Below are positions 27,278 through 35,667 of a stretch of DNA of 51,650 bases, one piece after another. Positions within the stretch are counted from its first letter, which is position 1. Each line of letters starts with the position of its first letter. Source of the DNA: Candidatus Fermentithermobacillaceae bacterium (GTDB taxonomy: Bacteria > Bacillota > Sulfobacillia > Fermentithermobacillales > Fermentithermobacillaceae). Below the pieces are notes generated by a model. That model saw nothing but the letters and a program-made list of their open reading frames with translations. It was not told the origin of the DNA and did not search any database. The stretch is from positions 1-51,650 of the forward strand of contig JAGPNE010000003.1 in the NCBI GenBank assembly GCA_018052455.1, read 5' to 3'. The translations under genes were made by a program, and so were the position numbers.

Positions 27278-29500
27278 CTAGGTGGGCTTAACCTCTCTCA
27301 TAACGAAAGCCTCAACTATGTCACCAGGCTTTATGTCTTGGTAATGCTCGAGCCCGATTCCGCACTCATACCCTTGGGCAACCTCGCTCACGTCATCTTT
27401 GAAACGTCTCAGTGAGGAGATCTTTCCCTCATATATGATCCTTCCATCTCGAACCAGGCGAACCCCTGCGTTGCGGGCCACCTTGCCGCTTATAACGTAG
27501 CAGCCTGCAACTGTCCCAATGTTAGGAACATGGAAAGTAGCTCTGACCTCGGCTCTTCCTAGAACAGCCTCTTCAAACTTAGGCTTTACCAGTCCCTTTA
27601 GCATATTTTCGACGTCTTCGAGAAGCTCGTAGATAATCCTATAGCTTCGGATCTCAACATTCTCGGCATCTGCCACATTTCTTGCATTTGCGTCAGGTCT
27701 TACGTTGAATCCGAGGATCTTCGCGTTTGACGCCTTAGCAAGCATCACATCCGATTCAATTACCGCACCTACACCTGAGTGTATAATTTCAAGTTTCACT
27801 TCATCTGACTTTATCTTGCCAAGCGCCTGTAGGATAGCTTCAAGCGACCCTTGAACGTCACTCTTGATAATCACTTTAAGTTCTCGCTTTTCCTCTTCCT
27901 GTGCCTTGAGGAGTTCCTCGAGAGTCATCCTGCTACTAGAACCGACAGCGTGCTCCCGCCTTGCCAACTGGCGCTGCTCAACAATATGCTTGGCAGTTTT
28001 TTCGTCATCTACAACCAAAAAAGTGTCTCCGGCATTTGGAAGGTCTCCCAACCCCACTATTTCCACTGGGGTAGAAGGACCAGCTTCTTCCACTTGAGAA
28101 CCTTTTCCGTCGTACATCGCTCTTATGCGGCCCCAGGTTGTATCAGTAATTATTATCTGCCCAACCTTAAGCACTCCAGACTTGACAATGGCCGAAGCAA
28201 CTGGTCCTCGTCCTTTGTCGATCTTAGACTCTATAATATATCCTCGAGCTCTTCTCGTCGGATCGGCTTTGAGTTCCTCCAATTCTGCTACAAGAGAAAT
28301 CATCTCGAGAAGCTCATCTATTCCCTGTTTGGTCCTGGCGGATACTTCGACGACTACTGTGTCGCCTCCCCATTCCTCGGGGACAAGTCCGATATCTGCC
28401 AACTGCTGCTTAACCCGATCTACCTTTGCGCCGGGTTTGTCAATCTTATTGATCGCTACTATCACGGGTACTCCTGCCGCCTTGGCATGGTTAGCAGCCT
28501 CAATTGTCTGTGGCATCACTCCGTCATCTGCAGCCACCACAAGCACAGCTATGTCGGTGATCTGGGCACCCCTAGCCCTCATCTGTGTGAAGGCTTCATG
28601 ACCGGGGGTGTCAAGGAAAATCAACCTCTTTCCCTCGTGTTCAACCACGGAAGCACCTATGTGTTGCGTTATTCCTCCAGCCTCTCTTGCAGTTATGTTT
28701 GTATCTCTTATAGCATCCAGAAGCGACGTCTTCCCGTGGTCTACGTGACCCATCACTGTAACCACAGGCGGCCTGCTCTGCGCCTTGTTCGGATCGTCCG
28801 GTCGTCCCAATTCAAGAGCGATCTTTTCCTCAATAGAAGCTTCTGGCTCTTTGACGGTTACAACGCAACCAAGTTTTTCAGCAACTTGGCGCGCCAAATC
28901 CACAGGTACACTTTGATTAATGCTTATGATCGCACCTAACCCCATCAGGGTACGGAGCACCGTTCCTACAGGTACTCCTATGAGACTTGCCAGTTCCCTC
29001 ACAGGCGTTTCGCCTTGAATTGTGACTCGTCTAGCTCCTGTTGCAGGCGCCTGGGGTTTGACCTGGCGACCACCTTTTCCCCTCGTACTCTTCCTCTGAG
29101 CCGCGCTCCTATTACCAGCCTTAGCGCTCGGATGCTTCTCAGGAGCCTTGCGGCCAGCTTCTTGTTTCGCCTGATCTCGTGGTGAGCGAACAGAGGAACG
29201 TGCTTCAGCATTCTCCTCGCCGACTGGATGGCCAGACCCTTTGGCTACTCCTTTTTGCACCCCGATTTCCCTGGCTTGGGTCTTTTTCTGACCCGTCGTA
29301 GGACCTTCAGCCTTCGGGACTCGCGCGGAAGTACCTTTTCCTTTTGTTCTCTTTTCTCGGATCTTGGCTGCCACATCATCTTCCAGACTCGCCATGTGGT
29401 TCTTTGCTACCAATCCCATATCATTTAGATCTGAGATTATGTCCTTCGAATCCAGCCCGAGTTCCCTTGCGAGCTCATATACACGGATGCGTTTTGACAT
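27278..29500 (-). CDS. infB: Translation initiation factor IF-2
   Basis: A 740-residue initiator-tRNA-binding GTPase. The N-terminal subdomain (MSKRIRVYELARELGLDSKD) is followed by a Lys/Arg/Ala/Gly-rich linker over roughly residues 50-145 and then the second IF2N domain. The G domain starts near residue 250: G1 VMGHVDHGKTSLLDAI, G3 DTPGHEAF, G4 NKIDKP. Domains II to IV follow, with VKPKFEEAVLGRAEVRATF and GYECGIGLEHYQDIKPGD. GAGGAGGTGAT precedes the ATG. It begins 19 bases after the ylxR stop; the L7Ae-like ylxQ gene found here in Bacillus is missing. Confidence 0.97.
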   Translation of the reverse strand: MSKRIRVYELARELGLDSKDIISDLNDMGLVAKNHMASLEDDVAAKIREKRTKGKGTSARVPKAEGPTTGQKKTQAREIGVQKGVAKGSGHPVGEENAEARSSVRSPRDQAKQEAGRKAPEKHPSAKAGNRSAAQRKSTRGKGGRQVKPQAPATGARRVTIQGETPVRELASLIGVPVGTVLRTLMGLGAIISINQSVPVDLARQVAEKLGCVVTVKEPEASIEEKIALELGRPDDPNKAQSRPPVVTVMGHVDHGKTSLLDAIRDTNITAREAGGITQHIGASVVEHEGKRLIFLDTPGHEAFTQMRARGAQITDIAVLVVAADDGVMPQTIEAANHAKAAGVPVIVAINKIDKPGAKVDRVKQQLADIGLVPEEWGGDTVVVEVSARTKQGIDELLEMISLVAELEELKADPTRRARGYIIESKIDKGRGPVASAIVKSGVLKVGQIIITDTTWGRIRAMYDGKGSQVEEAGPSTPVEIVGLGDLPNAGDTFLVVDDEKTAKHIVEQRQLARREHAVGSSSRMTLEELLKAQEEEKRELKVIIKSDVQGSLEAILQALGKIKSDEVKLEIIHSGVGAVIESDVMLAKASNAKILGFNVRPDANARNVADAENVEIRSYRIIYELLEDVENMLKGLVKPKFEEAVLGRAEVRATFHVPNIGTVAGCYVISGKVARNAGVRLVRDGRIIYEGKISSLRRFKDDVSEVAQGYECGIGLEHYQDIKPGDIVEAFVMREVKPT

Positions 29501-29519
29501 CCGAAATCACCTCCTCACT

Positions 29520-29795
29520 CTAAATCTTGTCAATCTCTTCGGTAACGAAACCTCTTAGTTCCTCAATTACTGAGGGGGATGGTTCCGCACCGAACACCCT
29601 AGACAACCTCTTTTTCTTGATCACTTGGCAAATACACTCTGCGTTTGGGCAGACATATGCGCCGCGACCGGCCTTTTTGCCGGTAGGATCTATCTCTACT
29701 TGGCCGTCCGGCGTTCGCACAATCCTAAGCATCTCTTTCTTGGGCCTGACCGCTTCGCAGCCTAGGCATGTTCTCATAGGAATCTTTTTCGGCAT
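29520..29795 (-). CDS. ylxR: YlxR-family RNA-binding protein (DUF448)
   Basis: A 91-residue DUF448 protein. MPKKIPMRTCLGCEAVRPKKEMLRIVRT (in parts), GRGAYVCPNAEC and KKKRLSRVF are diagnostic; family members also carry the GRGAYVC motif. Bacillus YlxR affects RNase P and transcription of glucose-responsive genes. The ATG at 29795 follows GGGGGGTG; the longer GTG reading from 29819 is less likely. Between nusA and infB in the conserved operon. Confidence 0.92.
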   Translation of the reverse strand: MPKKIPMRTCLGCEAVRPKKEMLRIVRTPDGQVEIDPTGKKAGRGAYVCPNAECICQVIKKKRLSRVFGAEPSPSVIEELRGFVTEEIDKI

Positions 29796-29838
29796 GGCAT
29801 CCACCCCCCTTTGTATCACACGATTGAACTAACAATCT

Positions 29839-30876
29839 CTACCGTAAAGCATCGCGCTCTGATCGTATGTCAATCTTCCACCCGGTAAGTTTGGCAGCTA
29901 ATCTTGCATTTTGCCCGTCACGTCCTATTGCGAGAGACAGCTGATTATCTGGAACTATTACCCTGGCGACCTTGTTTGGTCTGTCGATTTGCACGCCCAG
30001 CACCCTCGCAGGGCTTAGAGCATTGGCTACAAAAATCTCTGGGTCCTCATTCCATTCTATTATATCAATCCTCTCTCCCCTGAGCTCCTGGACTATGACC
30101 TGAACACGCGATCCTCTTGGCCCAACGCATGCCCCAAGCGCGTCGACCTCCGGCAGGTTTGCTTTCACTGCAACCTTAGACCTGGAGCCGGGCTCTCGAG
30201 CCAGACCCATTATCTCAACTATGCCATCCCGGATTTCAGGCACTTCCAACTCCAAAAGCCTCTTCAAAAGGCCTGGATGAGTTCTTGAAAGTAAGATCTG
30301 AGGACCCTTTGGCGTCTTCTTTACCTCAACAACGTACGCCTTGATCCTGTCACGTTCGCGATATTGCTCATTCCTCACCTGTTCTTGAGGGAAGATAAAG
30401 CCCTCAGCCCTACCCAAATCTACTATTACTATACCTCTATCAACTCGGATGACTTGTCCGGTTACTACGTCACCCTGCCTCTCTGCAAATTCCTCATAGA
30501 CCATGTCGCGCTCGATATCCCTGAGTTTTTGCATAACAACCTGTTTCGCCGTCTGAGCTGCAATACGTCCAAATCCCTGAGCGGCAATTTCCTCTTCAAC
30601 GTAGTCGCCTTCCTTGTAACCGGCATATCTAGCCCGCGCTTCATCGATTGATATCTCTTTAACAGGATCTGTCACCTTATCTACAACCAGACGGCGGGAT
30701 AGGACCCTAATATTACCAGTTGCCCCATCGAACTGTACTCTAACATTCTCGGCAGTCCCATAGTGCTTGCGGTAAGCTGACAGAAGTGCCGTTTCCATGG
30801 CCTCTATAAGATCTTGCTTTGGTATGCCCCGTTCCCGCTCAATCTGGTTCAAGGCACTTATTATTTCGTTGTTAAT
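29839..30876 (-). CDS. nusA: Transcription termination/antitermination factor NusA, ATT start
   Basis: About 345 residues. The order is N-terminal RNAP-binding domain, S1 (GDVVTGQVIRVDRGIVIVDLG), KH1 (ELEVPEIRDGIVEIMGLARE) and KH2 (VGPRGSRVQVIVQELRGERI, VIVPDNQLSLAIGRDGQNA). It lacks any C-terminal acidic repeat, as usual in Gram-positive bacteria. From ATT at 30876 the protein reads (M)NNEIISALNQIERERGI, the family N-terminus. AAAGGAGGGC ends nine bases before the ATT. The first standard start, TTG at 30852, would remove eight conserved residues and has no ribosome-binding site. Confidence 0.95.
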   Translation of the reverse strand: MNNEIISALNQIERERGIPKQDLIEAMETALLSAYRKHYGTAENVRVQFDGATGNIRVLSRRLVVDKVTDPVKEISIDEARARYAGYKEGDYVEEEIAAQGFGRIAAQTAKQVVMQKLRDIERDMVYEEFAERQGDVVTGQVIRVDRGIVIVDLGRAEGFIFPQEQVRNEQYRERDRIKAYVVEVKKTPKGPQILLSRTHPGLLKRLLELEVPEIRDGIVEIMGLAREPGSRSKVAVKANLPEVDALGACVGPRGSRVQVIVQELRGERIDIIEWNEDPEIFVANALSPARVLGVQIDRPNKVARVIVPDNQLSLAIGRDGQNARLAAKLTGWKIDIRSERDALR

Positions 30877-30900
30877 TTTTCCCGCCCTCCTTTCGAGACC

Positions 30901-31386
30901 CTAAGATAGTTTTTCCTGATAAACCAGTTGGACTTTGCTAATGTTCTGTTTGGGAAGTGATATTTGACCGTTATCTGTCAAAATTGAAACCTCAGCTTCC
31001 CCTTTTGAATAGTCTATTCCTACAAGCGTTCCTTGGAATACTCTCTTCCCATCTATAGGGCCATAAAGATTAATCTTGCAAAGACGTCCCCCAAATATCT
31101 CAAACTCTTTGTCTCGCTTGAGCACTCTCTCCAACCCGGGAGAGGAAATCTCAAGGTTATAGCTCTCTGCAATGGGATCAATCTCGTCAAGCATGGGGCT
31201 TATAATCTTCTCAACCGCTACGCAATCGTCCAATGTGACTCCTTGCGGCGAGTAGATAGTCACGCGCAAAATGGTATTCCTATGCTCATCCGAAGTCAGT
31301 TCAACGTCGAGAAGCTCCAGCCCTCGAGCCCTTACTTCAGGCTCAAAGGCGTCAAAGAGGCCTTCCAACAATTGTTTCCGACTCAT
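30901..31386 (-). CDS. rimP: Ribosome maturation factor RimP
   Basis: A 161-residue 30S maturation factor. The N-terminal domain has RARGLELLDVELTSDEHRNTILRVTI and GVTLDDCVAVEKIISPML. The core YNLEISSPGLERVLKRDKEF is diagnostic, followed by the SH3-like C-terminal domain. ATG at 31386 fits GGGGTGATG eight bases upstream; longer readings from 31392 or 31422 exist. It is the first gene of the rimP-nusA-ylxR-infB operon, behind a promoter and a hairpin. Confidence 0.92.
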   Translation of the reverse strand: MSRKQLLEGLFDAFEPEVRARGLELLDVELTSDEHRNTILRVTIYSPQGVTLDDCVAVEKIISPMLDEIDPIAESYNLEISSPGLERVLKRDKEFEIFGGRLCKINLYGPIDGKRVFQGTLVGIDYSKGEAEVSILTDNGQISLPKQNISKVQLVYQEKLS

Positions 31387-31401
31387 CTGCATCACCCCTG
31401 A

Positions 31402-31434
31402 ACATACAAAGAGTGGGTTCAACGAAACCCACTC
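31402..31434 (-). promoter_or_regulatory. Hairpin in the rimP-nusA operon leader (possible attenuator)
   Basis: GAGTGGGTT (31426-31434 on the minus strand), a six-base loop and AACCCACTC (31411-31419) form a perfect 9-bp stem, followed by TTTGTATGT. It lies between the promoter and the rimP ribosome-binding site. The U-run is broken, so it may be a weak attenuator, a NusA-sensitive pause or only a stabilising hairpin. Confidence 0.4.
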
Positions 31435-31484
31435 CGACGAAATTTCCTCGTTGCTTGAGACGTCCTTGATATTCTATGCACTTA

Positions 31485-31514
31485 AGTATAGCATAAAATT
31501 TAGCGTGATCGCAA
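31485..31514 (-). promoter_or_regulatory. Promoter of the rimP-nusA-infB operon
   Basis: TTGCGA (31509-31514), an 18-base spacer and the extended -10 TGC-TATACT (31485-31490) on the minus strand, about 95 bases before rimP. It is the best-looking promoter in front of the translation block. Confidence 0.6.
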
Positions 31515-31561
31515 ATGCATAGGATCGGCGAAAACCATGTCTACTAGGGGGGTGTGATGCA

Positions 31562-31750
31562 GTGCCAATCGTTCAGATCGAACTAATTGAAGGCAGGACG
31601 GTTGAGCAGAAGAGAGCACTGGCGAAAGAAGTAACAGACGCGGTGGTAAGATCTCTTGGGGTAAAGCCCGAAGCGGTGACCGTAATCATGAGGGATATGA
31701 AAAAAGAAGACTTCGCAACAGGCGGTAAACTGCGTATAGACCAGCACTGA
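31562..31750 (+). CDS. 4-oxalocrotonate tautomerase family enzyme
   Basis: A 62-residue member of the tautomerase superfamily. MPIVQIELIEGRTVEQKRALAKEV starts with the catalytic Pro that becomes N-terminal after Met removal. VRSLGVKPEAVTVIMRDM and the following lysine-rich stretch complete the 4-OT fold, which forms hexamers. The substrate is unknown; no aromatic meta-cleavage genes are nearby. GTG start with GGGGGGTG upstream. It is divergent from the rimP operon and ends in a strong terminator, so it is a single-gene unit. Confidence 0.88.
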   Translation: MPIVQIELIEGRTVEQKRALAKEVTDAVVRSLGVKPEAVTVIMRDMKKEDFATGGKLRIDQH

Positions 31751-31758
31751 TGAAACAC

Positions 31759-31807
31759 CTAAGAGGAAGTGGCGAGCCAAAATAGGACGCCGTTTCCTCT
31801 TAGTTTT
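31759..31807 (+). terminator. Rho-independent terminator after the tautomerase gene
   Basis: CTAAGAGGAA (31759-31768) pairs with TTCCTCTTAG (31794-31803), with an inner GGCG/CGCC stem, followed by TTTTG. It may also help the convergent peptidase gene. Confidence 0.82.
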
Positions 31808-31841
31808 GTCCTACTTTCCGTTCAATCAGAATGCTACTAGC

Positions 31842-32816
31842 CTAAGCAATTGGTGCAGGTGGATCCAAGTACTTCGCCAGAAATGCATAGATTTCCTTTC
31901 TTGATTCCCTTGCCAGCTCAGTATCGATACGATTGAAGACATGTCCTCCAGGGGCGTTGTCATAGATCTTGTATTCAAAATCTTTCCCATAGGCCGTTAG
32001 CGACTTAATTAGATGCTCTACCTCAAGTACGTTCACGTCTTCGTCATTTGTCGTAGTGTGTATGAGCAGCGGGGTCTTGAGTTTTTCAGCATTCCAGGCA
32101 GGGGATCTGCGTCTATATTCGTTGACATCCTCATAGGCTGTTTTGCCAATATGGTAATCTGCTGAGAAAATCTGTCTGTAGCCCTCAGTCTTGTACCCCA
32201 TCCTTGCCACTATGTCGCTCACAGGAACACCTGCATACCCCACTTTGTATCCTTCGGGATGATTGAAGAGATTCATCAAAGTTATCATTCCACCGTGACT
32301 CCATCCCATAATGCCTACCCTATCTGGGTCAACCAAGGGGCTGGTACTTACCATCCAGTTTCTACCTTCCCAAACATCTTCGTTTTCCAAACCACCGTAG
32401 TCTATATACTGGTAGAACTGCTGTCCGTAACCTGTACTACCTCTGTACTCAGGAGCTATTATGATGTAACCCTGAGATAAAAGCTCCCTAATCACATTCA
32501 CACAGCCAGTGGAGAAATTAGCATGCACACCGCCGTGCACAAACACCAAGAGCGGGTACTTCTTTCCAGGTTCGGCAGTCTTAGGTACGAAAGTATAGGC
32601 AGGGATCTTCAACGGGTTACCCCGGTCCTGTGGGGGCTGAGGCAACGGATTTGCAGGAGGCGGACCAATATATGTTACTTTGTCAACGTTAGCTATGTCT
32701 CCTACTTTCTGGTACCACATCAAGTCATCTATCTGCTTAGCCAGTGAACTAAACTCGTGGAATAAGTTCTCTTGCATCATCCTGAGTTGTTCAAAATCCT
32801 TGATAATCTCACTCAT
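31842..32816 (-). CDS. S9 family (prolyl-oligopeptidase-like) alpha/beta hydrolase
   Basis: A 324-residue serine hydrolase comprising the catalytic domain without a beta-propeller. The first 60 residues are a helical, non-signal N-terminus. PLLVFVHGGVHANF forms the oxyanion region, APEYRGSTGYGQQFY is typical of S9C dipeptidyl/acylaminoacyl peptidases, and the nucleophile is in GIMGWSHGGM. The late HTTTNDEDVNVLE supplies the acid and GGHVF the histidine. It likely cleaves small peptides or acyl-amino acids in the cytosol. It is 140 bases downstream of the PucR gene and near an Xaa-Pro-type peptidase, fitting peptide use. Confidence 0.82.
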   Translation of the reverse strand: MSEIIKDFEQLRMMQENLFHEFSSLAKQIDDLMWYQKVGDIANVDKVTYIGPPPANPLPQPPQDRGNPLKIPAYTFVPKTAEPGKKYPLLVFVHGGVHANFSTGCVNVIRELLSQGYIIIAPEYRGSTGYGQQFYQYIDYGGLENEDVWEGRNWMVSTSPLVDPDRVGIMGWSHGGMITLMNLFNHPEGYKVGYAGVPVSDIVARMGYKTEGYRQIFSADYHIGKTAYEDVNEYRRRSPAWNAEKLKTPLLIHTTTNDEDVNVLEVEHLIKSLTAYGKDFEYKIYDNAPGGHVFNRIDTELARESRKEIYAFLAKYLDPPAPIA

Positions 32817-32956
32817 CTTAACGATTCACTCCTTCTTACCTTTATTCCGACAGACACCCGTCTATTTGTAGTTCGACAAACTCAGCAGAAAATCCTTGCG
32901 TCGCAGAACAATAAAACTGATGAGATGAAAACAATGACGTCGATTCGACACCGGCT

Positions 32957-34174
32957 TTACTTGCCCTTACCATCGCCATCGTTTGACATATCACCCGAAT
33001 ACCCTATTGCCTTTATCCACAAATGAACAGCTAATCTCACACTAGGATCGTCTAGTGAGCACTGAAGCACTTCATTGAGCCTTCGCATACGATAATCCAA
33101 AGTGTTGGGATGTATGTTCAGATAGCTAGCCGCATCCTTCCTTTTTCCACCGAAATCAAGTACAACCTCGAGGGTCTTTAAGAAGTCTGTACCATTAATT
33201 CGGTCATAGAGCGCAACCTGTTCAACCAATTCTCGCCCATAGCTGCCACGTTCCTTGCAGGTCGCCATGCATCCAATAAGATCATGAAGGGATACTTGCC
33301 CATAGTCGAAAAAGAGGGAGTCTTCTCCAGAATGAAACTTGCTCCCACGATCTATCGCTTCGCGTGCCTGTTGATAGCTCTTCTGTACACTTGAGATATC
33401 GATGAAGGAACCACCAATACCCAAGAATTCCCGAAAACCATTGGCGCTCAAGAACCTGCCCAAACTTGAACCAATTTGTCTAACGCTGTGCCATGGCTCG
33501 CCGAACACAACAATTACAACTTCCTCTTTGTGGTCACAGCATATTGCATTTATCTGGTTTTTCTCAACAAAACTCTCCGCGTTCTCCAACACACTTCGAG
33601 TAGATGCCGGTGCTCGAGGAGAACGATGGCGTAAGACCAACACCTGAAATGGCGATACAAAAGTTGTCTGCTTGCATCTTTCCTTCAGTTCGCCCAGTTC
33701 AGTCTTGCCTGAGGAAGAAATGAGTTCCAAAGCAAGCGCTCGCGTTTCAGATTCAGAGATCTCCGGTTCCAAATCGTCTTTCGGAAAACTCCTAGCGATC
33801 ATTCTTGCAGTCTGTATTATGGCCGCTTCGTCTTGAGGCAACACGTCACGGTCATCATCTTTCACCCATAGATAACCTAGGATACTGCGACCGCAACGTA
33901 TGGCAATAGCTATTCTTGAAGTAAACCCAATCTCAGGAATAGCGTCCACACGGACTACTCCTCTGGACGAGTCAATCTCCTTGTAGACCCCGTGATTCTT
34001 GAGAGCTTCGATAGTGCCTTTTGAAGCCCCTTTTCTGAGAAGCGTTTCCACTCTGACCTGGTCTACCGGGTGTTCATGAGCTGAATAAGCTATTAGATTT
34101 CCGTTAATATCCTCAAGTGTGATAGGCCTCTTGATTAGCTTGGCCAAGTCATCAACCAAGATTTGCATCTCCAT
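32957..34174 (-). CDS. PucR-family transcriptional regulator
   Basis: About 405 residues. An N-terminal sensor region (residues 1-130) resembles a GAF/PAS-like domain: RPITLEDINGNLIAYSAHEH, FTSRIAIAIRCGRSILGYLWV. A central GGDEF-like PucR domain follows. The C-terminal PucR helix-turn-helix is LDFGGKRKDAASYLNIHPNT then LDYRMRRLNEVL. Family members activate purine catabolism (PucR), proline use (PutR) or sugar-acid genes. Position among peptidases and an amino-acid dehydrogenase operon suggests a PutR-like role, by inference. I chose ATG at 34174; GGGGTGAT lies 12 bases upstream, and an ATG at 34168 is also possible. Confidence 0.85.
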   Translation of the reverse strand: MEMQILVDDLAKLIKRPITLEDINGNLIAYSAHEHPVDQVRVETLLRKGASKGTIEALKNHGVYKEIDSSRGVVRVDAIPEIGFTSRIAIAIRCGRSILGYLWVKDDDRDVLPQDEAAIIQTARMIARSFPKDDLEPEISESETRALALELISSSGKTELGELKERCKQTTFVSPFQVLVLRHRSPRAPASTRSVLENAESFVEKNQINAICCDHKEEVVIVVFGEPWHSVRQIGSSLGRFLSANGFREFLGIGGSFIDISSVQKSYQQAREAIDRGSKFHSGEDSLFFDYGQVSLHDLIGCMATCKERGSYGRELVEQVALYDRINGTDFLKTLEVVLDFGGKRKDAASYLNIHPNTLDYRMRRLNEVLQCSLDDPSVRLAVHLWIKAIGYSGDMSNDGDGKGK

Positions 34175-34381
34175 CGCGTATACAATCACCCCGCAATAAA
34201 CACGTGGCACATTCGTGTCGTCTATATCCTTACATGAAGCCTTCTATATTAGTTTTGACGAAACTTAGATATTTCCTCTTTCAGACGTGTGAAACCATCT
34301 ACGCGAATGCATACGGATGCGATGTTTACTAGGCCTACCCTCGCTAGGTACCAGGGCAGGCCCAATCCATGCTTAGATAAA

Positions 34382-35488
34382 CTATGTGAGAAGATCTCTG
34401 CGGTAGTTTGTAAGCGACTTGAGGCCGGATGGGGTCAACAACACGTCGTCCTCGATACGCACTCCGCCTCTGCCAGGCAAGTATATGCCGGGCTCGATAG
34501 TAAAAGTACTACCTATTGGCAGGGGAGTATTGTTTGACGCCACTATATATGGGTCTTCATGGATCTCGAGTCCGAGTCCATGACCTGTTCTGTGGATAAA
34601 CTGCTCACCATAGCCATGCGAAGCTATTACTTGTCTAGCCAACGCATCTACATCGGCCCCGCTCATGCCTGGTCTAGCATTGAGCCTCGCCTCTTCTTGT
34701 GCCTCGATGACCACCTTATAGACATTCTTCAGTTCATCAGAAATCTGCCCTATGGCATACGTTCTGGTTATATCGGACCAATAACCATCAACATTAACAC
34801 AAAGATCGAGCCAGGCCAAATCCCCATCACAGATAACATCAGTGCTTGTACCTGCGTGCGGAATTGCAGTATTTGCTCCGGTGGCCAAAGACATACTCAC
34901 TGCTCGAGCTCCTTGGAGCTTTAGTTGCCTTTCTATCTCAACAACTATCTCGCTAGCTATTTTCCCGGGCGCCAATAGTTCCTTAGCAATACCTACCCCA
35001 ATATCAGCAAGTCGTGCAGCTTCTTGCATGCTTTTGATCTCACTTTCATCCTTAACCATCCTGAGTTCCTTCATGATGTCAGACGCATCTACCCACGGGA
35101 AATCCCCCAGGACTCCTTTCATCAGGGAATACTCCAGAAGTCGGAGACTGCGGAACTCAAGCGCCCATGTGCCAGACAAAGATGTAAGTGCCGCTTTGAA
35201 CACCTCTGCCGGACCTTCCTCATCTGTGTACGAAAAAACTTCAAAATCCACTGGAACGTTATGCTCTTTCATGCTCTCAGAAACCATATGGCCTTTCTGA
35301 CTTTCCAATCTCGGCATTATGAAGGATGCTTTTCCTTCCTCAACTAGTACGAGCAGAGTTGGCCTTTCCGACAGCCCCATTGACAGACCCGTCAAGTAGA
35401 ACATATTGGGACCAGGCATGATGGCGATACCTCTCAGACCAGAAGCCTTTAGCGAAGATAACAAATCGCTCCACCGGTGCTCAAACAC
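34382..35488 (-). CDS. M24 family peptidase (Xaa-Pro aminopeptidase/dipeptidase-like)
   Basis: A 368-residue creatinase/prolidase-fold protein with an N-terminal domain (residues 1-130) and a pita-bread metal domain. Ligands visible: WLDLCVNVDGYWSDITRTY (two Asp), HRTGHGLGLEIHEDPY (His), FTIEPGIYLPGRGGVRIEDD (Glu, Glu). Family enzymes remove residues N-terminal to proline or hydrolyse creatine-like amidines. GTG start with AAGGTGAT seven bases upstream. It is transcribed after the dehydrogenase genes, 179 bases downstream of the FAD oxidase-like gene, in the same direction. Confidence 0.87.
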   Translation of the reverse strand: MFEHRWSDLLSSLKASGLRGIAIMPGPNMFYLTGLSMGLSERPTLLVLVEEGKASFIMPRLESQKGHMVSESMKEHNVPVDFEVFSYTDEEGPAEVFKAALTSLSGTWALEFRSLRLLEYSLMKGVLGDFPWVDASDIMKELRMVKDESEIKSMQEAARLADIGVGIAKELLAPGKIASEIVVEIERQLKLQGARAVSMSLATGANTAIPHAGTSTDVICDGDLAWLDLCVNVDGYWSDITRTYAIGQISDELKNVYKVVIEAQEEARLNARPGMSGADVDALARQVIASHGYGEQFIHRTGHGLGLEIHEDPYIVASNNTPLPIGSTFTIEPGIYLPGRGGVRIEDDVLLTPSGLKSLTNYRRDLLT

Positions 35489-35606
35489 ATGGAATCACCT
35501 TCCTCTCTTTTGTATCAAGATATCCTCATAATCTAGAAACACACCAAATTCTGCTGCCATAGACCCCCAAGTCATGCAAACCCTGCCGAGCCCGGATATT
35601 GGCAGA

Positions 35607-35634
35607 GGACGCGGGTCCCTCACGCCCCGCGTCC
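35607..35634. other. Strong GC-rich hairpin without a U-run
   Basis: GGACGCGGG (35607-35615) pairs with CCCGCGTCC (35626-35634). It lies 33 bases downstream of the FAD oxidase-like gene on the minus strand. With no T-tract it is more likely an RNA-stabilising or pausing hairpin than a terminator. Confidence 0.5.
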
Positions 35635-35667
35635 ATGCTTCATATATCTCATGCAAGTATGAGCTTA

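Noticed and set aside
27851..28939. Long open frame (362 codons) on the plus strand
   Set aside because: It is antisense to infB, rich in Cys, Tyr, Ser and Leu without any motif, and has no ribosome-binding site. infB is certain by domains.
34332..34362. Inverted repeat GGCCT-A-CCCT / AGGG-C-AGGCC downstream of the M24 peptidase gene
   Set aside because: There is no T-run on either strand and one mismatch in the stem. I do not call it a terminator.
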